This document shows positions 44,879 through 57,192 of a stretch of 64,000 bases of DNA, piece after piece. The stretch is from Heterobasidion occidentale. Lineage: Eukaryota; Basidiomycota; Agaricomycetes; Russulales; Bondarzewiaceae. The position numbers and the translations under genes are program-made. Location of the stretch: NCBI GenBank assembly GCA_039111635.1, contig JBCAQO010000012.1, forward strand, positions 1,550,001 to 1,614,000, read 5' to 3'. Under the pieces are notes generated by a model. That model was given only the letters and a program-made list of their open reading frames with translations, was not told where the DNA came from and ran no database searches. Position 1 is the stretch's first letter, and each line of letters opens with the position of its first letter.

Positions 44879-46515
44879 TCAAACATGCCTAGAATTATCG
44901 AAAAGGTCCATCATGACGAAGTCTAACTGAGCGTTCGCCGCTTGTCCGGGAAAGACCTGATCGAGACTGGATGTCAGCCTGAGAATGATGCGACGTGCAA
45001 TCTCAATGACCTTGTCGTGGGTATCGCTGTTTATATCTTTTCGTGATCGGGTCTCCTCCGAGAACTCTACGTGTCGAGTGACATGAATGATAGGGCCAGC
45101 GGGAGTGCCGGACTCCAAAGCTTCGGACAATGTGCCGTGACTGCGAATTTTCAACTTGAAAGCACGACGCGAGTTCAACGATGCTAAAACCGAGTTGGTG
45201 TAAAGCTAATTTACTCCATCATCACACCAATGGATCGAAAGTGAGCAAAAAATCTCACCTTAGAGATCGTCATAGCCCTAAGATGTATTCTACTGGATCA
45301 AAAGATGTTAGAAAGTGAAGGGACAGAAACGCACGCACGTCAAGGTGTAAAGATTTGTTTTTGGGACGCTGTAGTACAAAACGATGTGGACGACCATCGT
45401 AAGTGCAGTGATAGCCCCGCTAGCCACGGCGAAACGAATCAGACGATTGAGCAGCTTCTCCGTCGCGCGAGGGACACTGATTGGACTATCAGAATCCTTT
45501 GCGGATGCAAGCTATGATGATGTCAGGAGGTTATGATCGCGATGGAGGAGATGGGGAGTTTCACCAAGTATACCATGCTGGCAGCGATGTCGCATATGGC
45601 ACTGCCGCCAAACCAAATCTAGCAAACAACAGTTCAGTTGATGAGGCTAAGTGATGTCTCAAAATGACTCACACCACTGGGTAGATACAACGAAGATATT
45701 TCCGTCGGCAAGATGTGGAAGAACTGAATCATGCACTTTCCATTGAGCAACGCGCTTCATCCAAATAGAATTCGCGAAAATTCACTTACCCTGACTCCGA
45801 CATAGATTGAAAGAATCGACTGGGTCAAGGCAATCTATGACACGTACGGTCAGACGCAATCAATGGCATAAGATGAAAGAAACATACCGCCATGCTAAAG
45901 CTCACTATGACCTTCCACACAAGTAGACCTTTCCCAAGGGCATAGATGCGCCATATATAGAACGACTGCACCCACAAAGAGACTTATCCCTATGTTCAGT
46001 ATGAAGATGTACACAAGCATGGGTAGTGATGACATACTAAAGCCGCTGGTTATTGGAATAAAGTTGAATGCCCAATAGGCTCTGTTAATACTGCTTGCCG
46101 GCCCCAACCAGCCACCATCCATGCCCAAGCCATTTGGACGACTACGACGGTTTGGAAAGTTTCGACGATGAACAAGCCATAGACTATGTGGAACTATTTC
46201 GTGAGTCTCGTATGGATCGACGCTGGACATGACCGAGACGAACCAGTGATCTTGATGAGGATTCGATCTCGCGTGTAGGTGATGTAGTAGAGATCTAGCA
46301 AATAGTTTCGATCTGCCTGAGCGTGCTAGAAACTATCTAAACCAAAGACACAGACATATCTGAACAATGAGGATCCCGTACAGCAACCAACTGAAGAAAC
46401 CGCCGACCAGCTGGGGAAATTCAGCGACGCTGAAGCGGGTACGATAGACTGAAAGCTAAGTTGAACAACATACCACAGGGCCTATGCTAGCACAGCCAAA
46501 ACAGACAAAGCTCAT
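44879..46515 (-). CDS. DUF6534 seven-helix membrane protein
   Basis: Basidiomycete multi-pass protein of unknown function. The start is MSFVCFGCASIGP at 46515, joined over an intron to LVGGFFSWLLYGILIVQI, which is the DUF6534 N-terminal helix. The hallmark RLIRFAVASGAITALTMVVH, preceded by ATEKLLN (about 45490-45400), is the conserved DUF6534 core near the C-terminal end. The last exon (45178-44879) is a cytosolic tail ending MDLFDNSRHV. Middle exons with short introns were only partly resolved. It lies on the opposite strand inside the P450 array, between copies 2 and 3. Confidence 0.6.
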
Positions 46516-46959
46516 TTGAGACAAAATCTATGTCGAAATGAAGCAACTGAAGACTTACAGAAGAAGTATATCACTAGGTACAGGCGCGTCGGTCGAGGCG
46601 GAAGAGTTTCCTGCTATATCCATCAGGCCGTGGATTAGAGCATAGACGAGCTAATGCACTGAGGAGGGAAAGGCCATGAGGGAAAGTTAGGTGACTAAGT
46701 ACTCCGCGCAGAGCGTTTACAAAGTGCGGAGTTCCCAACGCCGGTGGCTCTCTATGGAACAGTTGACAGGCAAGAGATAGACGTGATGCCATTTCATTCT
46801 GAAATCATCAGGTCTCCGAGATCAACTCGCTGATGTCTCTGCAGGTAGCGCATATTGTTCGTTGATCACCTGTGGCGCAGGAAACAGGATGATTGAATCA
46901 GCGTGAAACGATTTAGTGGCTATATTTTCAGAGGCTAATACATGCACCACCACTCACGA
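46516..46959. other. Intergenic
   Basis: No supported gene; upstream flank of the DUF6534 gene. The minus frame 46574-46792 has no recognised motif. Confidence 0.35.
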
Positions 46960-47560
46960 GCCCATTTTTCAATCGCATTTGGGATTGGTTTAAGACTCTG
47001 AGCAGACTTATCTGAAGACGTTGGCGTCGAAACCTGATGAAACCCTGGTCCCATCAAGGAGTCTTTGGTCGGGTCGGATCTTTGCATTTATAATCAGCGC
47101 CGCTTGCAAGAAGTATCAATAAATTACATACCTATTCCCTGAACAGAAGATCCCAAACTTGAGTATCTGTCATGTAATGGGAATTTGCGATAACTCGAGA
47201 ATTGACAGTACTGCGCACTTCATAAAATGAACATCACTGTTAGATGCTTGAATCGAAGCGTCTTCAGAGCTCACAGCTCGCTTCACACCCGATAAGTGAT
47301 TTACAAGGACAGTCAAATAGCGACGCACCTGCGGATAGTCCATGGTCTGAGATCTGACATTGTACGAGGATGGTAGATGGAAGGTGCCCAGTGCCAGGGA
47401 CTGGCTACCAGTGATCATCGAAAAATCTTGCACCAAACTGTTCCGAATAGAAATATGTTCATTTGCACAAAGGACTTCTGTACATGCGTTGAGGCACTCA
47501 TAATCCAGAGGTATGAAGGGGTTTTGAGCAGAAGAGAGTCCAATTGAGGCTCCGATTAAG
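46960..47560 (-). other. Coding-like remnant, family unknown
   Basis: A minus-strand stretch translates naturally: ASIGLSSAQNPFIPLDYE, LNACTEVLCANEHISIRNSL, ITGSQSLALGTFHLPSSYN, DYPQVRRYLTVLVNHLSGVK and SDVHFMKCAVLSILELSQI. No start codon, domain or clean splice pattern was found, and stops follow at about 47170. It could be exons of a gene or a decayed one. Confidence 0.3.
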
Positions 47561-48020
47561 GCTTACTCGGTTCCGGCTTCTTCGGCACGCTTTGCCGCTT
47601 GCCATCCCGTAACTTCCTCAATTTTGCGACTCAATCCGGTTCATCAAACACCACCCCAACACGAACCACCCAAATATGCTCCGAAATCCACTCCTCGCAA
47701 CGTTGAGCGCGTCGCGCGAGCCAGTCGTGACTCAGATCTGACGAATAAGACCAATCCCGTTGAGGCCTAAGTACAATCCTTACGCTTTCCCTAAACGTGT
47801 CTCAAAAGCCTATCGCCGCTCACTTTGTTAGTTATCCATTCATTTGAAGCTCCAAGAATGTACATGACAGATTACCGTTTAACGCTCAGGCTCCCGACGT
47901 CATCCTCGCTGATGGAAGCACGCTGGTGCGATAAGAATAATACAGGATACGAAGAGGTTAAAAAGGCTGTGACTCGTGAGCTCTCCGGCACGTTCGAATT
48001 CTCACTGGCAACCTGTTGTC
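47561..48020. other. Intergenic, promoter side of P450 copy 3
   Basis: About 460 nt, no recognised gene. Plus frames running into 48021 lack motifs. Confidence 0.35.
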
Positions 48021-50250
48021 ATGGCTTTCTTTACAGTGATGCATCTGGTAGCGCTTTGCCTTGCGGCTTCTGTCTATCGAATCTCAAGGATGGGCAAAAG
48101 AGAGCCAAATCTACCGCCCGGTCCCCCGACCGTACCCATTCTAGGCAATCTGCATATCTTCCCCCGCGAAAAGACTTATCTTCAGTGTGTCTTTCAGCTT
48201 CTTTTAATCCCAAAAAATGGGTCGCTGATATTGTCCTTATACAGATTCACTGCCTGGGCAAAGAAATATGGCGGAATCATGTCGGTAGAATCACATCATC
48301 ACATACATCTTTCGAACAAATCGTACTTAATTATTACTGCGATTCAGCTCAAAATTGGTCCGGGCACTATGATTGTCGTCTCGGATGCTCGCGTCTCGCG
48401 TGAACTCATCGATCAAAAGAGCATCAACACTTCGGATCGTCCACCCAACCACTTTGTCAACTTGATTACCGACGGCACTAACGTGGGTTTGGTAAATTAC
48501 TGTGAGTTTTCGGATATGCCTCAAATGTTGTCACCGATGATAGAAGTCTTGAATGGGTAGCCCAGTTCTGGAGACGTGGTCGTCGTATCATGCAGACTCT
48601 GCTCTCCAAAGAAGCCTGCGAACACCATCTACCGATCCACAAGGCAGAGGCGATCCAATTGATGCACGACTTATTGAGCCAACCAGAGGTGAATTCGGAT
48701 CTCTCTTCAATCTTGCTCCCTAATGGCATTTAGGAATTTGTCGATCACATCATGCGATATTCAAACTCGGTTCTGACGTCGGTTTGGGCCGGCACTCGAT
48801 CACCACGTCCCACAAGCCCCATTGTTTCAGGTTTCATGAGGCTCAAGGTAAATGGACGTCACTCCTCGAACCAGGCGCACACCCACCTGTCGATGTTCTG
48901 CCTATTCTAAAATACGTACCGGCGAGGTGGGCACCATGGAAAGGAATCTGCAAAGATATTCGTAGCCGCCAATTCAAGCTTTATGAAGGACTGATCGAGC
49001 TATGTGAACGTCGTATCGCGAAAAAAACAAGAACTGGCTGCGCCTTGGAGATTATGCTAGACGAGCGAGAAGAAACAGGGGATACTCTCGAGATCATACG
49101 GTACGGGCGAACTGGAGCGACATGTCTGAAGATTGATCCAAACGATCTCGCAGAGGCACATGCGCAGCTTTGATGGAAGGTGGTTCCGATACTACCTCAC
49201 TCTTTTTGCAAAACCTCGTCCTTTTGCTGGTGTCCCATCCAGAAGTCCAGGTGAAGGCACAGCAGGAGCTTGACGCCATGGTAGGCTGTGACCGAATTCC
49301 TGACCTTGAAGATATCAAGAACCTTCCATATCTTCAGGCTATCATCAAAGAAGTACGTGTCCTTCCTCACGAAGGCCCGTTAACTCACGACGCTCACGAG
49401 ATCAGGTTCTGCGCTTGCGGCCACCAGTTCCGTTAGGCGTACCACACTACACTTCTGCGGATGAAACGGTACGTGTATAACAACTCAATCTAAATTATCC
49501 TTACACAAGACATGCGCGAGCTAGGTTAACGGCTTCTTGATTCCAAAAGGATGTATCATCTTCATAAACCAATGTAAGTTGAGCGTTGTCGGCATAGCAG
49601 GATCAATTATCGACAATTGTCCGCTGACCTTAATCGCTTAGGGGCGATGCTTCATGACCCGGAGATATACGACCAGCCAGACGCCTTTAAGCCTGACCGA
49701 TTTCTTACCTCAGAGTTTGGAACCAAGCCAGGTGTCGACTTAGCTGGGCGTCGCAATGACCTGCATTTTGGTGGAGGTAGAGTAAGTGTTGTCTAAACAT
49801 TTGAAGACCATTGACATGTGGCAGTAACGCAATGTGAAGCGCATTTGCGTTGGCATAAATCTAGCTAACGACACCTTTGTACGTGAATTTTCTCATGCAT
49901 AGCAACTTTTCGTCTAACATGTTGGTACATCCGTAGATGTTGAACACCATGAATCTGTTGTGGGCATTTGAGTTGAAGAAGGCCATCGACCCAATCACTA
50001 AGCAATCGATTCCTGTCGATATCAACAATTATTCAACGGTTGGCTCTATTTTTGATTTGTTTCTATAAGGGTTCTCATGCTTCGACAGGGATTGGTTGCG
50101 AGGCCGAACCCTTTCAAGTGCGGTATGCACGTACGGTCTCCAACGCATGCTGCCATAATTGAACAGGAATTCAAGACTGCACGGCCCGTATTCCAGCAGT
50201 TCGAGCACGACTTATCTGAGGATGCACTCTACATTCGCAGCTTGGATTAG
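48021..50250 (+). pseudogene. Cytochrome P450, array copy 3 (probable frameshift)
   Basis: Third array member. The start MAFFTVMHLVALCLAASVYR at 48021 is chosen because the membrane anchor begins there, although the frame is open to 47976. It then has NLPPGPPTVPILGNLHIFP, FTAWAKKYGGIMS over an intron, SDARVSRELIDQKSINTSDR, GKWTSLLEPGAHPPVDVLP, ALMEGGSDTTSLFLQ, the ExxR pair over an intron near 49352-49406, VNGFLIPKGC, FGGGR with RICVGIN, and the tail EDALYIRSLD with TAG at 50248-50250. A one-base loss near 48830 breaks the frame where copy 4 reads SVVDFFDVEEKW. Otherwise all exons are open, so a sequence error should be excluded before calling it dead. Confidence 0.75.
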
Positions 50251-50802
50251 TGGAGCAGCTGATCAACGGCGAGTCGGTGTTGTATCAATGTAGTAAACCA
50301 TACTAGAGAGACCAGCGGTGTTTGTTTTTCGAGCAAGTGAGCAGGGAAAATTCACCGACTAGTCGGACCCGCTGGTTAGATTTTACATGAGAATCTTGCA
50401 GAAAATCTTGATTAAAGGATGAATTTGTGCCCTATGTCATCGTTTTGCAATACTTCTCAGGACAAAAAGTGATATCTATACAAATACTCTACCCCTTTTC
50501 AGGACGTTTTACGCGGATTTCTACGAAAAACCCGTTGCGCCCAGACATGCTGCCTTCGGGGAATTTCTGACTGATTGACGAAACCACAATTCATACCCTT
50601 CACCATCCTTTGACTATGCATTCGTCGTGATCGTCCCGCACCGATATCATACCAAATTTGTCGCTCGAAGCTATGAAACAATGCAGGGCGCCAGAAGCGC
50701 GCCAGGGAGGAGCGCGCCTTGAAACTTGATGAAATTGACACGTCCGTCGTTGAACGTTTAAATCGCCACACCTACGCATTCCCTCTACCAACAAGCTCCA
50801 GG
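50251..50802. promoter_or_regulatory. Upstream region of P450 copy 4
   Basis: About 550 nt between P450 copies 3 and 4 with no supported gene; assumed promoter of copy 4. Confidence 0.35.
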
Positions 50803-53033
50803 ATGGAATCGTTGTCTGCAATCCATGCACTAATCGCTCTTTTTGCTGTACTATTCATCCGTATCGTCAGATCTGGACGAAGGGAAGATGGGCTGCCGCC
50901 TGGACCGCCTACTATTCCTATCCTTGGCAACTTGCACATCTTCCCCACTCAGAGCCCGTACATGCAGTGAGTCCTCCATCTGGCAATGCACAAAACTCTC
51001 TTGGATGACATTCTGGATAGATTCACATCATGGGCTCGGAAGTATGGCGGTATCATATCCGTGAGTTACACTTTCAAATCCTCTTTCACTCGGTACTTAG
51101 CCCCTGCTTAGCTCAAGATTGGATCCGAGACCATAGTCATACTCTCAGATCCTCGTATCGCTAAGGAGCTCATTGACCAGAAAAGTGTAAACACCTCGGA
51201 TCGCCCTCCTAGTCACTTTGTAGACCTGATCACCCATGGCAAGAACATGGGTTTGGCAAGATACTGTGAGACAGACACATGTGATACGGGGATCATGGCA
51301 TTCATATGCTCACGGCTTCCACGCTCTAGCACAATTTTGGCGGCGTTGTCGGCGTCTTGTGCAGAAGATGTTTACGAAGGAGGCGTGTGCGACATATCTG
51401 CCTGTTCAACAAGCCGAGGCGACACAATTGATGTACGACCTTTTGAACGAACCAGAGGTATGGAGCAGTCCTGTTCATGCTCTTCCAGTATCTTGGCGTC
51501 ATGTCATGTGTTTATCTCCACCAGGCATTTGTGGGCCACTTCAGGCGGTATTCCAGTTCCGTCTTAACGTCAATTTTGGCAGGAATACGATCTCCACACC
51601 ATACAAGCCCGTCTGTCGTCGACTTCTTTGACGTTGAGGAGAAATGGATCTCGCTCCTCGAACCTGGCGCGCACCCCCCTGTCGATCTTCTTCCGATATT
51701 CAAACTGGTTCCCGAAAGATGGGCAGACTGGAAGCGCATATGTCGTGAAGTTCGATTGTCACAAGTGAGCGTCTACGATAGAATTGCCGCAGTGTGCGAG
51801 CGTCGAGTTTCTCAAGGTCTGCGAATCGGCTGTGCTCTTGAGAGCGCACTCGACGAACAAGATCAAGTTGACGAATATAGAGGATTTACGAGGTGGGTTG
51901 ATTTCTCACATTGAGTTGGAATTTTTCTGACTCCTGCTCTGATGACATCAAATTCAGAGGCATAGTGGGCGGTTTGATGGAGGGTGGAGCAGATACCACG
52001 TCGCTTTTCTTGCGCAGTTTCGTCTTGATGCTTGTCGCCTTCCCAGAAGTGCAGAGGAAGGCGCAGGAAGAGATTGACGCCGTGATTGGTTCCTATCGGG
52101 TTCCATCTCCGGACGACTACGATAATCTTCCATACGTTCAGGCTGTCGTCCAGGAGGTACGAAGTGTTGTCTCTCTATTGATGACATATGTCCTTGAACT
52201 TGAATATGTTGAATTCATCTAAGGTATTGCGATTTCGACCCATTGCCCCTGTTGGTGTGCCACATTATACATCTGGCGACGAGACTGTTCGTCTCTCTCG
52301 AATGAGTTCCTCTACTTGTTGATCTTACGAGAATGTAGGTGGGCGATTTCCTCATTCCTAAAGGATGCACAATATTCATCAATCAATGTAAGTGTCCGTC
52401 CTCAGAGTTGTACGTTATCAGGCTGATCATTCCAAAGGGGCAATGTTCCATGATCCGGACGCATATGATAACCCCGATGAGTTCATACCGGAACGATTTT
52501 TGGCATCTGAGTTTGGCACAAAATCTGGCGCAGACAACGTTGGTCGTCGACATGATCTCCATTTTGGCGGGGGAAGGGTACGTTCAAATAGCGCCTAAAG
52601 GATGTCCATGTTCGCTCAATTCCTGTCGTCGCTCTCAGCGTATATGCGTAGGTATGAACTTGGCAAATAACTCCTTGGTATGTGTTGGACATCTAGTTTT
52701 GGTCCTGACTTTATCTTGCCAAACTCATCCCCTATGCAGATGCTCAACGCCATGAATCTACTCTGGGGGTTCAAATTCGAGGAAGCCGTTGATCGCAATA
52801 CGAAGAGACCTATCCCAGTCGATGTCAACAATTACTCTAAGGTTCGTGCTCTATCGTCATCCTTTCAGAGCGTCCATGACCATGCGACTCGTCTTTCAAA
52901 GGGCATCTCCACTGCCCCCAATCCTTTCGAATGTATCATCCGCGCGCGGAGCGAAGCACACGCAATCAGTATTCGACGTGAATTCCTTGCTGTCCAGCCC
53001 ATATTCGAACGCTTCGAAAACGAGGGAGCGTAA
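50803..53033 (+). CDS. Cytochrome P450, array copy 4 (intact)
   Basis: Heme-thiolate monooxygenase anchored in the ER. Every exon junction I checked keeps frame. In order: membrane anchor in MESLSAIHALIALFAVLFIR; LPPGPPTIPILGNLHIFP; FTSWARKYGGIIS; SDPRIAKELIDQKSVNTSDR; LEPGAHPPVDLLPIFKLVPE; I-helix LMEGGADTTSLFLR; K-helix EVLR split by an intron ending near 52224; VPHYTSGDET; VGDFLIPKGCTIFINQW; PERFLASEFGTK; heme loop FGGGR joined to RICVGMNLANN; LNAMNLLWGFKFEEAVD; end RFENEGA, TAA at 53031-53033. The heme loop has Val where Pro is usual after the Cys. It belongs to the basidiomycete group often auto-annotated as O-methylsterigmatocystin oxidoreductase-like; the substrate is unknown. Confidence 0.88.
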
Positions 53034-54454
53034 AATGAATCACAACTTCACTCCATATCCTAATAATTATGAGGATTCTCAAGGATAATGCAAGCTTGCC
53101 CTTTTATCTTTCACACGTTTCAATAATGTCATTAGAAGCACTCGGTGGGAACAGACAGAACAGCGCTTGGGCGCGTTCTTCGGCGCGTTCAATGGGTGCT
53201 GTTTCACCTGAAAGTTATGGTAACCGTCTGGCTCGTGTTATTTGCAGGTGCACACATTTTGCAACTGGCGGAATGTGCGGAGCCGTCCATCACATGTCCA
53301 TCTAATGTGCAAGTGCATTTTTGAACCTCTTGTCGACCTCTGCTCCCGCCCATACGTGCTGACAGCGATGCCAACAACTATCTTCCATGCGAGGTCGCTG
53401 TTTTCAAGTTCTTGGGATACAAAAATACTACCATAGACTGTGCCATTCTTCACTTTAGGTGATGCCTTTCAATTTGAGTGTGTCCGCTCGCTTGACCCGT
53501 GATCAAAATCGACATTTCATGCCAGTGGTCACCTTTCTTCTGATCAATATCAAACGGGTGCGTGACCGCCCCTCTGCAGTGTACTGCATGGAACGATTCA
53601 AATACAGGCACAGGTCAGTGTGTTCACATTTCTTCCACCTCTTCCACCGAATCGCCTAGAAGTAATATGCATACACCTAACCTTAATTAGGGGCTCCTAC
53701 AGGAGTTCAGGATCAGACGACGGGTTGCCAACTGTACCCAGTGACTCGGTCGCTCACTTTTTAGATCTCATTACCGTGATGAAAAGGGCATTCAATAGGG
53801 TGAAGTCCTTGTCCATGATACTTTCCGGGAAATTAGTGCGTGTGCGCTCATAGTGTCTTTGTGCGTTAGCCTTCCTCATTGTAAGAAGTTAGGCGCTTAA
53901 ATGAAATCCGACTTGCATAGGTCAAAGCTTCCCGGCGATATACTATGAATATTTTGTACTCAAGATTTTTAGCCGGACATATGATGATTTTCTCGTGTCT
54001 ATATCGCAAGCGACTTAGAGCTTGTTTTTAGGTTCGTCACAGAGCCTCGTTCCACTCTACCACTGATTCACATGGAACAATCCTGCGCTCCCATGACCAT
54101 TTGGCGAACCACAATTGGGCCCGTGATGGTTTCCGCAGACTCCGAGCTTCTGCTGGAGGCTTTCGCCATCACGATGCGCGCATGTGGATGCATTTCTCTA
54201 CGCTGTCATAGGACCAATGTTGCGCAAACTTGCGCTTCCATTGGTTGCGATTGATACATTTGAGCGTCAACTCAGAAGCAACGACCCTCCGGCTTTACGG
54301 AATGCTTCGAGCAAAAATATGTTGAGCATCCTGTGAAATTCGAAACATCTGATCATTGTATCCCTTTAAAAGCACCCCGACTTGCTGCATCGTCCTCAGC
54401 TCAAGCATTGCTTCCAGTGTCCCCCTCACCTTCACGTTTTATAAGCAGTTCATC
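53034..54454. other. 1.4 kb without a recognised gene
   Basis: Short frames on both strands with no motifs. It may hold decayed coding sequence, but nothing could be supported. Confidence 0.4.
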
Positions 54455-55171
54455 ATGGTCCGCATTGCCAGTGCCCTTCTCGTGCTCCCTTTCATCTTTG
54501 GCAGTCTTGCAAGCCCACTTCTCAGGCGTACCGTTGCGCAAGTCGAATCCGATATCACAGGCATCAGCACCCAAGTCGACGCTCTAAACACCGCTATTCA
54601 AGCATTCCCTACTTCTGGTGGAAGCTTGGTAGACGCGCTGGTGCGTTTGACATATCTTCCTTTCTAATTAATCGCGCTTGACAATTCATCAACTCAGGGA
54701 ATCCACACCGATGCTACCAACTTAGAGAGCGCCGTCACCACCGCCACCTCTGATACTCAGGTCTACTTTTCTTGGCCTACAATAGCACTTCGATAGTACT
54801 AAACGTGCTTATAGGCTACTGACGCTTTCTCGGAGGATGACGGCAAGGCCATCCTGGCCCAGGTTCAGGCCCTCGAGCCCAACATTATCACCACCCTCCA
54901 GAACCTGATTGCGAAGAAATCAGGCTTCACGTCCTTACCTGTCAGTGGTGTTACCGCGCTCGTTGAACAGGACCTCCAGACTCTGGCCAGTGATACCTCG
55001 GCGTTTGCGGATGCTTTAATCGCTAAGTCACCAGTGAGTTCATCACCCTCTCTACTCCTGAATCTTCTCATAACTGACACACACTAGGCGGACTTGGTTG
55101 ATCAAGCCAATACCATCAAATCGGATATTAGCGCCGCATTCTCGTCCGCAATCTCCGCTTACAGCTCTTGA
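54455..55171 (+). CDS. HsbA family secreted protein, copy 1
   Basis: Hydrophobic surface-binding protein A family: small secreted helical proteins that adsorb to hydrophobic surfaces. The start MVRIASALLVLPFIFGSLAS is a signal peptide. Then TVAQVESDITGISTQVDALN, TAIQAFPTSGGSL, GIHTDATNLESAVTTATSDT, ATDAFSEDDGKAILAQVQAL, a PNIITTLQNLIAKKSGF helix, SGVTALVEQDLQTLASDTSA, and the last exon ADLVDQANTIKSDISAAFSS ending AYSS with TGA at 55169-55171. Four short introns. A tandem, damaged copy follows. Confidence 0.85.
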
Positions 55172-55652
55172 AGGTTCAGGGCACGTCGCTCGTAATGATC
55201 ACGAGGCACTGGGTTCAAGGAATTGTAAAGCAGTATACAGACTTCAGAAAGAACACTTGCTATATATGATAACTTGTCATCACAGGTTTATTAGACAGAC
55301 GAACCACATCGACCTAAACTTCAGCAATGCTTTGGAGAACTCGAAGCTCAAGACCATCGCTATGCTGTCACTACGTCACATAAGCTTCCACGGAACCTGT
55401 AGTGCGTCTGAACACTTCCCACCGTAAGACATGTGCATGTCAATGAACTGTTACAGGATGCTTTGTGAGAAGGCGCAAGGCGTGGATCTCTTACATTCAA
55501 GAATCCTGTGAACGCCCCTGCTCGGAGCATGCTGTTTCGGGGGCTTGAGAATGCTAACTTAGCCCTTCCAACAGTATAAAAGGCCTCTGTCTCTTTTCCA
55601 TCTGCTCTCCAAGAGCACCGCACGAATTATCTATAACTCTCAAGTGCTCACA
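55172..55652. promoter_or_regulatory. Spacer with TATA box before HsbA copy 2
   Basis: A TATA-like GTATAAAAGG occurs near 55575, about 80 nt before the copy 2 ATG. No gene recognised. Confidence 0.4.
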
Positions 55653-56362
55653 ATGATCCATCTTTCCCTTCGTCTTGAGCAGCCTCGCTATTCCCCTTGC
55701 GAAACGTACAGTTATTCAAGTCGAAACCGACATCACAGAACTCAGTAACCGTGTTACCGCATTGCGTTCGGTCGTTCAGGCATTCCCTAGTTCTGGGGGG
55801 AGCCTAGCTAGTGCGCTGGTATGTTATACACGCTGAGTTCTATCATCGAACCGTAATGTTCACTAATGGACACCGTATTGCAGACGATCCACACGGATGC
55901 CTCCAATTTGGCGCGCGCCATCAGGACTGCCACTTCAGATACAGAGGTATTGTGGCTCACTATGCCATCACATTCATTCTAGACTGACACGCATATAGAA
56001 TACGGATCCATTCTCCGAGACTGATGGCCAAACCATCTTGACTCAGGCTCAGGCGCTGGCACCCAATATCGTTGCAACCCTCCAGGATCTCGTCCACAAG
56101 AAAGCGGCCTTTGCGTCTTTGCCCATAGGTGGCGCCTCTGCGCTTGTCAAGCAAGACCTTCAATACCTGGCAAGCGACGCGTCCGCATTCGAGAATGCGT
56201 TAATTGCCAAGGCTCCGGTGAGTTCATCCCACAGTTTCTGCAATAGCGCGACAGTGATGCGAAAGATAAAACTTAGACCGACCTGTCTGGCGAAGCTAAT
56301 GGCATCAAGTCGTCCATCGACGGAGCATTCGCCTCAGCATTGGTTTCGTACAGTTCTTAAGA
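55653..56362 (+). pseudogene. HsbA family protein, copy 2 (signal peptide disrupted)
   Basis: Second HsbA copy. The mature part is preserved: SSLAIPLAKRTVIQVETDI, TELSNRVTALRSVVQAFPS, TIHTDASNLARAIRTATSDT, DPFSETDGQTILTQAQALAP, ASALVKQDLQYLASDASAFE and a last exon LSGEANGIKSSIDGAF ending SYSS then TAA. The only nearby ATG (55653) is in a different frame from SSLAIPLAKR, and in the right frame the signal sequence is shortened and preceded by TGA. A deletion or frameshift at about 55655-55680 is the simplest reading; an unrecognised 5' exon is the alternative. Confidence 0.65.
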
Positions 56363-57192
56363 ATACGCCTTCGCACACTACCATCATTTATGTCTGCTTT
56401 GATACTTTTGAAGGGGTTTACGATGGATTCTCATGGTAGATTAACACCTCAAGCTTCAAGAGCGGCGTGGACAATCCTTCATCATCCCCAAGTCATTTCA
56501 TCATGCTTTTCGTGCTTCAATATCGTTGGCGTTCATCACAGGATCTGTAATGCGAAGTCGCCCTTTTTTTATCTTTTCCGAAAGTCACTCAAATGCCTCT
56601 CTTGACATAAGTTCTGTTCACAGAATTTACCGCGCTCTGCCAAAAGCTGAAACGAGGGACGTTTGAGTCTTCGATTCCATCAGTCTCAAAGTCTGTGCAC
56701 GCAATCTTTTACCTCTGGCCTTCTTTGTTCTCCCCAAGGCCATCTTGTATGTCGCGAAGACTCCTTGTGCTCGTTTTACATGACGACGGCACTTCAATAA
56801 GTAGCTGCCTATAGTTCTTGAAAACCTGTTCCCGAAGATACAACCATCCTTGTCCGTCTTCGTCCTCGCCTTAAATCTAGAACGAATGCGGACTGTAAAC
56901 CACGCCAACCAGACTGTTCTTTAAAAGCCTTCGGTTTCGTGAAATGAATAACCTCGANNNNNNNNNNNNNNNNNNNNNNNNNNNNNNNNNNNNNNNNNNN
57001 NNNNNNNNNNNNNNNNNNNNNNNNNNNNNNNNNNNNNNNNNNNNNNNNNNNNNNNNNTCGGAGGCATGGACAGTGATCAGTGTTTGTCCGCACAAGCATT
57101 CAATATTCAGCCAAGATTCGACAACCACATGATTGAGACCTGTTGGAATACACAGAAAGGAAGAAACAAACGTAGCGCTATGCGCTGCATAT
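56363..57192. other. Intergenic, includes assembly gap
   Basis: No supported gene. It contains the N run at 56958-57057. Confidence 0.4.
56958..57057. other. Assembly gap (100 N)
   Basis: Exactly 100 N characters, the usual placeholder for a gap of unknown size. It lies beyond the inferred eIF3g stop, so that gene is not interrupted. Confidence 0.98.
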
